Assembly: GCA_030425425.1 (NCBI GenBank)
Contig: JAUIAO010000023.1
Span: 1 to 64,000 of the forward strand
DNA: 64,000 nt
Reading direction: 5' to 3'
From: Bacteroidia bacterium
GTDB lineage: Bacteria > Bacteroidota > Bacteroidia > Cytophagales > Cyclobacteriaceae
Both the position numbers and the translations under genes were made by a program. Under the pieces are notes generated by a model. That model was not told the origin of the DNA. It worked only from the letters and a program-made list of their open reading frames with translations, and made no database searches. Of this stretch, positions 26,709 to 35,383 are shown piece after piece (within the stretch, counting starts at the first letter, position 1; each line of letters starts with the position of its first letter).

Positions 26709-26909
26709 ATGACTGACATGGCAAACAGACTTTTTAGAACCAGAAGAGATTCAATCTTGGGTGGTGTATGCGGTGGTCTCGCAAAGTATTTTGATTTAGA
26801 TCCAACACTGGTACGCATCGGATATATCCTTATTTCAGTATTGAGTGCAGCTTTCCCGGGCTTTTTGGTCTATATCATTTTATGGGTTGTTATCCCGGAA
26901 GAGTACTAA
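26709..26909 (+). CDS. PspC domain protein
   Basis: A 66-residue single PspC domain: [36 protein letters not shown] followed by a hydrophobic hairpin (residues about 35-62) ending WVVIPEEY (full stretch spans residues 4-66). PspC is the membrane sensor of phage-shock type envelope stress. An internal ATG at 26718 is an alternative start. The gene shares the sigma-54 promoter upstream and its stop overlaps the convergent gene's stop by 4 bp. Confidence 0.9.
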   Translation: MTDMANRLFRTRRDSILGGVCGGLAKYFDLDPTLVRIGYILISVLSAAFPGFLVYIILWVVIPEEY

Positions 26910-28075
26910 ACCATTCTGGAATAAGTAGTAATCCACCGATCAGGCACTTCTCCTGACAATGCTGTCTCATAATCCGAGTAATTACAAGGAATCATGATGC
27001 TTCGCATAAACCCTAGCTTATCCTCTGGATGTGGTACTTCCATCCACCATTTTTCAGACAACTTGCTCTTGTAAAATCTGATAGAAGACGGATCGCCTCC
27101 AAGCGGCACTTCATAGATTAAATAATCATTCGTTCTGATATTATTGTCGCCTTTTCGATTATAAAACCCTTCTATGAAATACCATATCATAGTAGCTACT
27201 ACAAAACCTGTTTTGTGATCAGGAGAATCCTTGTCCACATCATATTCGAAAAACCCAATAGAACTGAGCTTATCGTTTAGCCCAGCGTACCAGCAGAGCT
27301 GACAACCCTCTTCGCCCGTAAGACCATAAACTTTACTATCTGTAGCTCCTGGGCAATAGTGGGCTTGTAAGGCCGAAATATCAATACTTACCATGTCCGC
27401 ATCTCTGATCAGCGGCTCTAGCTCTTTCACGTTTTCTTTGAGTACTCCTAGTCGTATGCCTTCAAAATACAATTGCTCAAGTATCTCTGTCTCATGCGGA
27501 TCTACCAAATAAGATTGATAGCCGAGTTGATGATAATTAAATAAGTAGTTTGGATCATGCTTGAAGATCTTATGGATGTGTGTTTCGTTTGGCAGACCTG
27601 TATCTGGATCAATCAAGTCAAGTTTATTGTCTACAGTGAGCATAGAAACTAGCTTATCTAAGCCCTCATAAGCCCTGTACAATCCAATATCCATATTATG
27701 GCTACCTCCGATGAGTATAGGTAGCACATTATTGCTCAATAAATAATTACCGACTTCCTGTAATCTCTGATAGCTGTCTTCAAGCTCTGGTCCGCTTCTA
27801 AAGTTACCTAAATCAACAATCTTTAGATTCCCAGAACCTTTTTTAAGCTGATACAAATTGGCTCTGATTTCGTCCGCTGCTTTTACCAGACCTGACTGAT
27901 GCACCGGATCTGCACCTCTCGATTCCAAAATACCGATAATCGCCAGATCCATCTCCTCCACATTATTTGGCATTCGATCTCTATTGATATAAAAAGAATG
28001 CGCCAGTGCCGAGGAAGGCAATTTGTCAATATCTATTTCAGCTGAGATGGGGTCAAAGAATAATTTCAGATCCAT
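26906..28075 (-). CDS. Arginase/formimidoylglutamase-fold protein with altered metal site
   Basis: A 389-residue ureohydrolase-fold protein. The first metal motif is kept as GGSHNMD, but the usual DAHxD reads VDNKLD (His replaced by Lys) and the usual SxDxDxxDP reads SIDISALQ (second Asp replaced by Ser). Two of six Mn ligands are therefore missing. Bacteroidetes homologues are commonly labelled formimidoylglutamase; here the label should be kept loose, as the protein may use one metal, another reaction, or none. An acidic insert near residue 265 ([14 protein letters not shown]) is also non-canonical. It overlaps pspC at their 3' ends. Confidence 0.72.
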   Translation of the reverse strand: MDLKLFFDPISAEIDIDKLPSSALAHSFYINRDRMPNNVEEMDLAIIGILESRGADPVHQSGLVKAADEIRANLYQLKKGSGNLKIVDLGNFRSGPELEDSYQRLQEVGNYLLSNNVLPILIGGSHNMDIGLYRAYEGLDKLVSMLTVDNKLDLIDPDTGLPNETHIHKIFKHDPNYLFNYHQLGYQSYLVDPHETEILEQLYFEGIRLGVLKENVKELEPLIRDADMVSIDISALQAHYCPGATDSKVYGLTGEEGCQLCWYAGLNDKLSSIGFFEYDVDKDSPDHKTGFVVATMIWYFIEGFYNRKGDNNIRTNDYLIYEVPLGGDPSSIRFYKSKLSEKWWMEVPHPEDKLGFMRSIMIPCNYSDYETALSGEVPDRWITTYSRMV

Positions 28076-28116
28076 TTGTAAAGTATTTGAAGTACGAATC
28101 TAGACGGAACTGAAAC

Positions 28117-28145
28117 AAAAAAAAAGGGACGCTTTCGCGTCCCTT
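28117..28145 (-). terminator. Intrinsic terminator after nqrF
   Basis: AAGGGACGC (28124-28132) pairs with GCGTCCCTT (28137-28145) around TTTC; an A run at 28117-28125 gives a T run on the minus strand. Confidence 0.85.
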
Positions 28146-28169
28146 ATATTTTATCAGATAATTCAAACC

Positions 28170-29468
28170 TTATCCTCCAAAGTCATCGAATCGAATGTTT
28201 TCATCCGGGATACCAAAATCTTCTCCCATTTTCTGAACAGCAGCGTTCATCAATGGAGGTCCACAGAAATACAATTCGATTTCTTCAGGAGCTTCATGCT
28301 TACTCAGATATTGATCTATTACTGCCTGGTGTACAAAACCTAAGAAGCCATCTCCGTCTTTATCATCTACATCTTTCTTCACCGTCCAGTTATCTTCTGG
28401 AAGTGGCTCAGACAATACCACGAAAAACTGGAAATTAGGGAAGTTCTTTTCTAGTTCGAAGAAATGATCCAAATAGAAAAGCTCTCTCTTCGATCGACCA
28501 CCGTACCAGTAGGTTACTTTTCTACCAGTTTTCAAAGTCTTAAACAAGTGATATAGGTGAGATCTCATAGGCGCCATTCCAGCTCCACCACCTACATAAA
28601 GCATTTCCGCATCCGATGGGTTAATGAAGAATTCTCCGTAAGGTCCAGAAATCACAACTTTGTCACCTGGTTTTCTAGAGAAAATGTATGACGAAGCGAT
28701 ACCTGGATTTACCTTCATCCAGCCATTCGCTGATCTATCCCAAGGTGGAGTAGCTACTCTCACATTTAGCATAATTTCTCTTCCTTCTGCAGGGTAAGAT
28801 GCCATAGAGTATGCTCGCTCTACAGTCTCATCGTTTTTCATTTTCAGATCCCACAATCCGAACTTATCCCATTCCATCTGGAATTTCTTAGGATCGTCAT
28901 GCTCTTCAGGGTGAGCAGTAATGTCTATGTCTTTGTAGTCCACTTCACACTCTGGAATTTCGATCTGGATATAACCTCCAGCTTCGTAATCCATGTCTTC
29001 AGGTATCTCCACTACAAATTCTTTAATGAATGAGGCTACGTTGTAATTTCTCACCACGGTAGCTTCCCATTTCTTGATTCCAAAAATTTCTTCAGGAATC
29101 TCAATTCTCATATCTTGTTTTACCTTCACCTGACAACCAAGACGTACACCTTCTTTTTGTTCGGTACGGCTTAGGTGACCAGTTTCTGTAGGAAGTACTT
29201 CTCCCCCACCTTCTAGCACTGTACACTTACACTGCGCACAAGTACCACCACCACCACATGCTGATGGCAAGAATACTTTTTGACCAGAAAGAGTAGAAAG
29301 AAGAGATGATCCGGCAGGAGCTGTCACTGGATTAGCATCGTCTCCATTGATGACGATTTTCACAGGTCCGGATTGTACCAGTTTTGCTTGAGCAAACAAC
29401 AGAATCAACACCAAAAGCAGTATGACTACTGTGAATGCTACAATGGAAGTAATAATAACTGACGACAT
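28170..29468 (-). CDS. nqrF: Na+-translocating NADH:quinone reductase subunit F
   Basis: A 432-residue flavoprotein. One N-terminal membrane helix (residues about 4-27), a plant-type 2Fe-2S domain with C71, C77, C80 and C112 ([12 protein letters not shown]), an FAD domain with RAYSMASYP and an NAD domain with [12 protein letters not shown] and YFCGPP. It oxidises NADH and feeds electrons to the Nqr sodium pump. Normally nqrA-F are together; here no other nqr gene lies within reach, so this copy is isolated. A TATATTTG box lies at 29507-29514. Confidence 0.94.
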   Translation of the reverse strand: MSSVIITSIVAFTVVILLLVLILLFAQAKLVQSGPVKIVINGDDANPVTAPAGSSLLSTLSGQKVFLPSACGGGGTCAQCKCTVLEGGGEVLPTETGHLSRTEQKEGVRLGCQVKVKQDMRIEIPEEIFGIKKWEATVVRNYNVASFIKEFVVEIPEDMDYEAGGYIQIEIPECEVDYKDIDITAHPEEHDDPKKFQMEWDKFGLWDLKMKNDETVERAYSMASYPAEGREIMLNVRVATPPWDRSANGWMKVNPGIASSYIFSRKPGDKVVISGPYGEFFINPSDAEMLYVGGGAGMAPMRSHLYHLFKTLKTGRKVTYWYGGRSKRELFYLDHFFELEKNFPNFQFFVVLSEPLPEDNWTVKKDVDDKDGDGFLGFVHQAVIDQYLSKHEAPEEIELYFCGPPLMNAAVQKMGEDFGIPDENIRFDDFGG

Positions 29469-29506
29469 AGGGCTTTAGCCTTTTTGTTTGTTTTTAAAAT
29501 TGGTGG

Positions 29507-29514
29507 CAAATATA
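29507..29514 (-). promoter_or_regulatory. -7 promoter element for nqrF
   Basis: CAAATATA on the + strand reads TATATTTG on the minus strand, a full TAnnTTTG match 39 bp before the nqrF ATG. It supports independent transcription of nqrF. No clear -33 box. Confidence 0.45.
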
Positions 29515-29595
29515 ACCGATAAACGCTTTGTATTGAAAATAGTTTGAGCCTATTTAAACTCCATTTTCCATGTTTTAAATTCTGGCAAATGTGCG

Positions 29596-30438
29596 TTAAG
29601 AGTAGACCATTTTGATCAAGGTAGTGATCTTGTTTTTCATCTGTCTACGATCAACAATAAAGTCCAAAAACCCATGATCCAATACGAATTCAGAACTTTG
29701 GAATCCTTTTGGCAAATCTTTACCGATTGTTTCTCTGATTACCCGAGGACCAGCAAAACCAATCAGTGCTCCTGGCTCAGCGATATTGAAATCACCCAGC
29801 ATCGCATAGGAAGCAGTCACACCACCTGTGGTAGGATCTGTCAGAACAGAGATGTAAGGAATCTTTGCTTCTGAAAGTAATGCAAGCTTCGCAGAAGTTT
29901 TAGCAAGCTGCATCAATGACAAACCAGCCTCCATCATTCTTGCCCCTCCTGATTTAGAGATCATGATAAAAGGAATTTTCTTTTTAAGAGAATGATCAAT
30001 GGCTCTCGCAATTTTCTCACCCACTACAGACCCCATAGATCCACCGATGAAGGCAAAATCCATACAGCTGATCGTCACATCTACTCCGTTCATTTTGCCA
30101 TGAGCACACCTCACTGCATCTTTTAGTCCCGTTTTCTTTTGTGTTGCCACAATTCTATCCGGATACTTCTTGCTATCAGTGAATTTCAGAGGATCAGCGG
30201 AAGACATATCTGCGTCCAGTTCCGTGAATTCATTATTATCAAATAGGATTTCGAAATACTCCTTAGATCCGATTCTCACATGAAAATCATCATCCGGACA
30301 TACATAAGCATTGTTTTTTAGCTCACGCATGTGAATGATATTTCCACTTGGGGTTTTGTACCAAAGTCCGTCTGGCGCTTCTTTCTTCTTTTCGGTAGGA
30401 GTGTGTATCCCTTTATCCTGTCGCTTAAACCAAGTCAT
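29596..30438 (-). CDS. accD: Acetyl-CoA carboxylase carboxyltransferase subunit beta
   Basis: A 280-residue carboxyltransferase subunit that transfers carboxyl from biotin to acetyl-CoA in fatty acid synthesis. The crotonase-fold core is intact ([52 protein letters not shown]). The N-terminal zinc ribbon, normally two CPxC knuckles, reads KTPSG and VCPDD, leaving only C47 of four cysteines. I recall the same loss in other Bacteroidetes. A TAGCTTTG box lies upstream at 30461-30468 on the minus strand. Confidence 0.95.
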   Translation of the reverse strand: MTWFKRQDKGIHTPTEKKKEAPDGLWYKTPSGNIIHMRELKNNAYVCPDDDFHVRIGSKEYFEILFDNNEFTELDADMSSADPLKFTDSKKYPDRIVATQKKTGLKDAVRCAHGKMNGVDVTISCMDFAFIGGSMGSVVGEKIARAIDHSLKKKIPFIMISKSGGARMMEAGLSLMQLAKTSAKLALLSEAKIPYISVLTDPTTGGVTASYAMLGDFNIAEPGALIGFAGPRVIRETIGKDLPKGFQSSEFVLDHGFLDFIVDRRQMKNKITTLIKMVYS

Positions 30439-30460
30439 ACACGATTAAATAAGTGAACGG

Positions 30461-30468
30461 CAAAGCTA
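30461..30468 (-). promoter_or_regulatory. -7 promoter element for accD
   Basis: CAAAGCTA on the + strand reads TAGCTTTG on the minus strand, a TAnnTTTG match 23 bp upstream of the accD ATG. The -33 element is not clear. Confidence 0.4.
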
Positions 30469-30555
30469 AGTGAAGTTGATCAATTTGTTAAGAGTACCGG
30501 GCGTTTTGTCTCTTTCGGTTTATCAGTGAAAAGTGAGCAGCCGAGTAGTTCATAG

Positions 30556-30654
30556 GGTTTCGGGTTCTCGGGTTTTAGGTGTCGGTGATCTGTAATGGGT
30601 AATCGGTGTTTCGGTGATTGGTGATCGGTGGTCGGTAAATGGTAATCGGTTGTT
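30556..30654. repeat. Degenerate 7-bp GGTnATn tandem repeat
   Basis: GGT or TGT triplets recur at 30556, 30563, 30571, 30578, 30584, 30591, 30598, 30605, 30613, 30620, 30627, 30634, 30641 and 30648, mostly spaced 7 bp, with units such as GGTGATT, GGTGATC, GGTAATC. It forms the left part of the 547-bp gene-free stretch 30439-30985. Confidence 0.75.
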
Positions 30655-30664
30655 TAGTTTTTTT

Positions 30665-30949
30665 GTGAATAGTAAAAAGTGAAAAGTTCTTCCGCACGTC
30701 ACTCGACGGATCTTTGAGAAATCATAGAATACAGGAGAGTCTCAGGAAAAACAATTACATACGCACCGCATCATACAGAACCTGTCTGTTCATTGGCACA
30801 GGTGTGGACACTCGCGCCAGCAAGTGATTCCTCCCTTCGGTCTGAATGACGACTCTGAAACAGTGTGAAAAGCGATCAGCTTTTGGCGTAACGCGAACGG
30901 GATTCTTGAGGACACGAACCTTGGCGAAAAAAACATTTTAACTATTCAC
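30665..30949. repeat. Nested inverted-repeat element in the accD-DUF4834 gap
   Basis: Outer arms GTGAATAGT (30665-30673) and ACTATTCAC (30941-30949) are perfectly inverted; their flanks (AAAAAGTG and CATTTTA) are also related. Inside, a 27-base left arm (30697-30723, CGTCACTCGACGG...GAGAAATC) and a 26-base right arm (30826-30851, reverse complement CGTCATTCAGACC...GAGGAATC) are imperfect inverted repeats bounding about 155 bp. No open reading frame fits. The right arm read in reverse (GTCATTCAGACC...GAGGAATC) resembles an intergenic word I associate with Bacteroidetes genomes. This looks like a small non-autonomous or structural-RNA element. Confidence 0.5.
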
Positions 30950-30988
30950 CAATGAACCAGTTACCAATCAACTAGTAACCAACAACTA
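30941..30988. repeat. Inverted counterpart of the GGT-type repeat
   Basis: ACC triplets at 30948, 30956, 30963 and 30978 with units such as AGTTACCA and AGTAACCA are the reverse complement of the GGTnATT words at 30556-30654 and of the TTATTGGG tract at 615. It just enters the 3' end of the DUF4834 gene. Confidence 0.55.
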
Positions 30989-31240
30989 CTTCACCTCTTC
31001 ATAATCCACATAGTCTCCACCTTTGAAATTGGAGTTGTGGTCTCTATTTTCCTTAGGAACGTATTCTATATTCAGGTTGCTGTTGGGTGCTTTTTTATGG
31101 TTGGAGGAATGCTGATTTTGATAATGCTCTCTTTGCTGATTTTGTGCACTTCGCAAAACTGATTTCATTAGAAACCCAAAAGCTTTATAGATCACATAAA
31201 AAATAATGAAGAGTATTAATAAGAACTTTAACATAAACAT
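30986..31240 (-). CDS. DUF4834 family membrane protein
   Basis: An 84-residue protein from the ATG at 31240 (M at 31234 is also possible; the in-frame TTG at 31255 is unlikely). One N-terminal helix (MLKFLLILFIIFYVIYKAFGFLM region) is followed by a polar Gln/Asn/His-rich tail ending in GGDYVDYEEVK. This pattern, helix plus tail with a final D-Y-E motif, matches the Bacteroidetes DUF4834 family. Function unknown. It lies downstream of carB in the same direction. Confidence 0.68.
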   Translation of the reverse strand: MFMLKFLLILFIIFYVIYKAFGFLMKSVLRSAQNQQREHYQNQHSSNHKKAPNSNLNIEYVPKENRDHNSNFKGGDYVDYEEVK

Positions 31241-31268
31241 TGCTGAATTAGCCAAAAAACCAAGACAA

Positions 31269-31286
31269 ATCCCGCTAATGCGGGAT
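31269..31286 (-). terminator. Hairpin after carB
   Basis: ATCCCGC (31269-31275) pairs with GCGGGAT (31280-31286) around TAAT. On the minus strand a T-rich stretch follows after about ten bases, so termination is possible but weak. Confidence 0.45.
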
Positions 31287-31337
31287 ATGATCTATGGTAA
31301 AATAATCTTGAAATTAACTACAAGGTAATGTTATAAC

Positions 31338-34151
31338 TTATCTACTCAGGTAGAGGTTTCGTTCGGAGTAAATTTCTAAGAAATAATCATCCATAAGGTC
31401 ATCAATGAAATAGATCGCCTCTCCCGTAGATTTCATTTCAGGCCCCAGCTCCTTGTTTACATTTGGAAATTTGTGGAATGAGAACACTGGCTCTTTGATC
31501 GCATAGCCATGCTTATAAGGCTTAAAATCAAAGTCTTTTACCTTTTTCTCACCCAGCATCACCTTAGTGGCATAATTCACATACGGTTCGCGATATGCCT
31601 TACAGATGAACGGTACCGTTCGCGAAGCTCTTGGGTTTGCTTCTATGATATAAACCTTATCATTCTTGATAGCAAACTGGATATTGATCAGCCCTACTGT
31701 CTCTAGTGCTTTCGCAATCTTGACCGTATATTCTTCAATCTGACGAATCACAAAATCACCCAAATTATAAGGAGGCAACACGGCGTAAGAGTCTCCTGAG
31801 TGAATACCTGCCGGCTCTATGTGCTGCATTATTCCGATGATGTACACATCTTCACCATCACAGATCGCATCGGCTTCTGCCTCTATTGCTCCTTCCAGAA
31901 AATGATCCAGCAAGATCTTGCCATCAGGCTTGTCTTTTAGCAAGTTTACCACATGCTCTTCCAGCTCTTGCTCATTGATCACAATCTTCATAGACTGCCC
32001 TCCAAGCACATAGCTAGGACGAACTAACAACGGAAATCCAATCTCTTTTGACAGCTCGATAGCCTCCTCAGCATCCTCTATCGTACCGTACTGCGGATAC
32101 GGGATGTTCTGCTCTTTGAGCAAATCTGAGAATCTTCCTCGATCTTCCGCAAGGTCCAGCGCTTCATAGCTGGTTCCGATTACTTTGATACCGTATCTAT
32201 TGAGCTTTTCGGCTAGTTTCAAGGCAGTCTGACCACCAAGCTGTACGATCACTCCTTCTGGTTTTTCATGAAGGATGATATCATAAATATGCTCCCAGAA
32301 TACCGGCTCGAAGTAGAGCTTATCCGCAGTATCAAAGTCAGTAGATACCGTTTCCGGGTTACAATTGATCATGATGGTCTCATAGCCGCATTCTTTAGCA
32401 GCCAGCACCCCATGCACACATGAGTAATCAAACTCGATTCCCTGCCCGATTCGATTTGGTCCAGAACCAAGAACAATGATTTTTTTCTTATCCGTAGCAA
32501 CTGATTCATTTTCCTCGTCAAATGCCGAGTAATAATATGGTGTCTGGGCTTCAAACTCCGCCGCACAAGTATCTACCAGCTTATATACTCGTTTGATGCC
32601 AAGATCATTTCTTTTATTGAAAACTTCGCTTTCGAGACAGTCCACCAAATGCGCAATCTGTCTGTCTGCATACCCCTTTTCTTTTGCTTCTTTGAGCAAT
32701 TCTTTAGGAAGATTTTCCAATTTGAATTGACTAATATCTTTTTCTAGCAAGATCAGTTCTTCGATCTGATGCAAGAACCAAGGGTCAATTTTAGTCAGCT
32801 TCTGGATGGTTTTGAATGGAATGCCCAGTTTGAAAGCATCATAGATATGGAATAATCTATTCCAACTTGGATGCTCCAGGCTGTAAAGAATCGCCTGTTG
32901 ATCTTTCAGCTCCCGACCATCAGCTCCCAGTCCGTTTCGCTTGATCTCCAGCGACTGACAAGCCTTCTGCAATGCTTCCTGGAAGTTTCTTCCAATTCCC
33001 ATGGCCTCTCCTACTGACTTCATTTGTAGGCCAAGCTTTCTATCAGACCCCTGGAATTTATCAAAGTTCCAACGCGGGATTTTCACAATCACGTAATCCA
33101 ATGCAGGCTCAAAGAACGCCGAAGTGGTTTTGGTGATTTGGTTTTTCAATTCATCCAGGTTGTAACCGATAGCCAGTTTGGCAGCTACTTTGGCAATAGG
33201 GTAACCCGTGGCTTTGGATGCCAATGCTGACGAACGAGATACACGCGGATTAATTTCAATACCTATAATCTCGTCAGTTTCTGGATGCACGGCAAACTGC
33301 ACGTTACACCCTCCCGCAAACTGTCCAATGGCATTCATCATTTGTTTGGCCAGATCACGCATGTGCTGATATACTGTATCAGGCAATGTCATTGCTGGCG
33401 CAACAGTGATTGAATCACCTGTATGCACGCCCATAGGATCGAAATTCTCGATGCTACAGATGATGATGATATTACCCAGATTATCCCTGAGTAACTCCAA
33501 CTCATATTCTTTCCATCCCAGAATACTCTGCTCCACCAGTACCTCGTGGATTGGAGAAGCCTGAAGTCCGGCATTGAGAGCTTTATCAAATTCCTCTGGA
33601 GTATCTACAAATCCACCTCCATAGCCTCCAAGTGTATAGGATGGCCGGATTACTAGTGGAAAGCCTATTTCCTGAGCTATTTCTTTCCCTTTCAGGAAAG
33701 AAGTGGCTGTTTCACCTTTACAGGTTCCAACACCGATTTCCTGCATTTTCAATCGGAATTTTTCCCTATCCTCTGTCGTTTCAATGGCGTTGATATCTAC
33801 ACCAATGATTTTCACACCATACTTTTCCCAGATTCCTGCTTTGTCACAGTCTATTGCCAGGTTAAGAGCGGTCTGACCTCCCTGAGTTGGGAGCACAGCA
33901 TCCACATCATGTTTTTCCAAAATCTCCTTGATGGATTTTTTGGTGAGTGGCTTCAGATAAACATGATCCGCCGTTACAGGATCGGTCATGATCGTAGCAG
34001 GATTGCTATTGATAAGTATCACTTCAATTCCCTCTTCTCTGAGCGATCTGGAGGCCTGAGAACCTGAATAATCAAATTCACATGCTTGTCCGATGACAAT
34101 GGGACCACTTCCGATTATTAGGATTGATTTGATACTGGAATCTTTTGGCAT
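31338..34151 (-). CDS. carB: Carbamoyl phosphate synthase large subunit, without regulatory domain
   Basis: A 937-residue synthetase for carbamoyl phosphate (pyrimidine and arginine synthesis). Both ATP-grasp halves are complete: GSGPIVIGQACEFDYSGSQA and, in the second half, GSGPNRIGQGIEFDYS; biotin-carboxylase-like blocks VRPSYTLGG and VRPSYVLGG. It stops at LEIYSERNLYLSR, where E. coli CarB (1073 residues) continues into the about 140-residue MGS-like allosteric domain. Regulation by UMP, IMP or ornithine through that domain is therefore absent. No carA is adjacent. A TAAATTTG box lies upstream. Confidence 0.95.
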   Translation of the reverse strand: MPKDSSIKSILIIGSGPIVIGQACEFDYSGSQASRSLREEGIEVILINSNPATIMTDPVTADHVYLKPLTKKSIKEILEKHDVDAVLPTQGGQTALNLAIDCDKAGIWEKYGVKIIGVDINAIETTEDREKFRLKMQEIGVGTCKGETATSFLKGKEIAQEIGFPLVIRPSYTLGGYGGGFVDTPEEFDKALNAGLQASPIHEVLVEQSILGWKEYELELLRDNLGNIIIICSIENFDPMGVHTGDSITVAPAMTLPDTVYQHMRDLAKQMMNAIGQFAGGCNVQFAVHPETDEIIGIEINPRVSRSSALASKATGYPIAKVAAKLAIGYNLDELKNQITKTTSAFFEPALDYVIVKIPRWNFDKFQGSDRKLGLQMKSVGEAMGIGRNFQEALQKACQSLEIKRNGLGADGRELKDQQAILYSLEHPSWNRLFHIYDAFKLGIPFKTIQKLTKIDPWFLHQIEELILLEKDISQFKLENLPKELLKEAKEKGYADRQIAHLVDCLESEVFNKRNDLGIKRVYKLVDTCAAEFEAQTPYYYSAFDEENESVATDKKKIIVLGSGPNRIGQGIEFDYSCVHGVLAAKECGYETIMINCNPETVSTDFDTADKLYFEPVFWEHIYDIILHEKPEGVIVQLGGQTALKLAEKLNRYGIKVIGTSYEALDLAEDRGRFSDLLKEQNIPYPQYGTIEDAEEAIELSKEIGFPLLVRPSYVLGGQSMKIVINEQELEEHVVNLLKDKPDGKILLDHFLEGAIEAEADAICDGEDVYIIGIMQHIEPAGIHSGDSYAVLPPYNLGDFVIRQIEEYTVKIAKALETVGLINIQFAIKNDKVYIIEANPRASRTVPFICKAYREPYVNYATKVMLGEKKVKDFDFKPYKHGYAIKEPVFSFHKFPNVNKELGPEMKSTGEAIYFIDDLMDDYFLEIYSERNLYLSR

Positions 34152-34186
34152 ATTAGTAGGAGATTTACGATAAGTACAAATTGGCG

Positions 34187-34194
34187 CAAATTTA
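34187..34194 (-). promoter_or_regulatory. -7 promoter element for carB
   Basis: CAAATTTA on the + strand reads TAAATTTG on the minus strand, a full TAnnTTTG match 36 bp before the carB ATG. No clear TTG at -33. Confidence 0.42.
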
Positions 34195-34363
34195 TGTCAC
34201 GAAGTGTCCCTGAGAAAACATCCAACTTTAAATTTGATAAAAAAGAAATAATATTTGGTATTAGACGATCTTGAAAGGCAAAAAGTGAGTGTTTATCTAA
34301 GTCTGTAAAATACTCAGTCATTCATTATCAACTAAACGTGACATATAGCACCATCATCAAATC

Positions 34364-35332
34364 ATGAACAGAATAGATCGATTAACCGCCATTCTCATTC
34401 ACCTACAAGGTAAACCCAGGGTGCCGATAGAAGAGCTGGAGGAGCGGTTTGAGATGAGCCGGCGGACACTCTTTAGAGATATAAGAAGCCTGATGGAAGC
34501 TGGAGTACCAATTGGCGGAGATGCTGGTCAGGGTTATTTCATTGTGGAAGGTTATCATTTGCCTCCAGTCGTTTTCAATAAAGAAGAAGCTGCTGCTATC
34601 CTACTGGGTGCGAAACTGATTGAAAAGAATGCTGATGATGCGGTTTCCAAGCAGTTTCAGGAAGCCATGATCAAAATAAAAGCTGTCCTTCGATACAACG
34701 ACAAAGAATTTCTGGACAATCTGGATAAAAGTATTTCTGTAGTCGGTTCACCATCCACTCAACAAATCGGCTTTCCTGAGTCACATATAGGGGACATCCA
34801 GTCGGCACTGGCATTGAAGAAAAAAATTGAAATCACGTATTTTTCCAATTACAACGAAACCATCTCTGTGCGAACGGTTTCTCCGCTTGGTTTGGTCTTT
34901 TACACTGGCAGGTGGCACCTGATTGCGCATTGTCACCTACGGGAAGATCTTAGAGATTTCAGAACAGACCGTATTCAGAAAATCCGAGTGACGAATGAAA
35001 ATTACAATCCCGTTGACTATCCTGACCACTCAAGCTTTATCTATGGGATGATCGGTGGCACTGAAAAGAATGAAGGAATCATTAGGTTCAGCAAGGAAGT
35101 ATCCAGATTCATTCAGGATCAAAAATATTTTTATGGGTTTGTGAGTGAAACCAAGACAGAAAAGCATGTGGAAATGACGTTTCTTACTCCACATTATAAA
35201 TATCTGGCAAGGTGGATATTGATGTTTTTATCAGAGGCAGAGGTCATTTCCCCTCCGGAATTGAAGGAGCTGGTTATAGCATATTCAGAAGAATTGACAA
35301 GACATCACAATTCCCGAACCCCAGTGACATAA
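34364..35332 (+). CDS. WYL-domain transcriptional regulator (YafY type)
   Basis: A 322-residue regulator. N-terminal HTH (residues about 1-55: MNRIDRLTAILIHLQ, SRRTLFRDIRSLMEAGVPI), a middle domain and a WYL domain (about residues 145-215: KIEITYFSNYN, VSPLGLVFYTGRWHLIAHCH, DFRTDRIQ). WYL domains sense small ligands or nucleic acid. Directly followed by a GyrI-like gene and a VOC gene, which suggests it controls a small-molecule binding or detoxification cluster. Confidence 0.88.
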   Translation: MNRIDRLTAILIHLQGKPRVPIEELEERFEMSRRTLFRDIRSLMEAGVPIGGDAGQGYFIVEGYHLPPVVFNKEEAAAILLGAKLIEKNADDAVSKQFQEAMIKIKAVLRYNDKEFLDNLDKSISVVGSPSTQQIGFPESHIGDIQSALALKKKIEITYFSNYNETISVRTVSPLGLVFYTGRWHLIAHCHLREDLRDFRTDRIQKIRVTNENYNPVDYPDHSSFIYGMIGGTEKNEGIIRFSKEVSRFIQDQKYFYGFVSETKTEKHVEMTFLTPHYKYLARWILMFLSEAEVISPPELKELVIAYSEELTRHHNSRTPVT

Positions 35333-35383
35333 GGCTGTCACTCTCGCGATTTTCTTTGTTCCATCATCAATAACAATTAAACT

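Noticed and set aside
30439..30985. A hidden gene or tRNA in the 547-bp gap
   Set aside because: All frames are broken by stops, and no cloverleaf could be drawn; only repeats and inverted repeats were seen.
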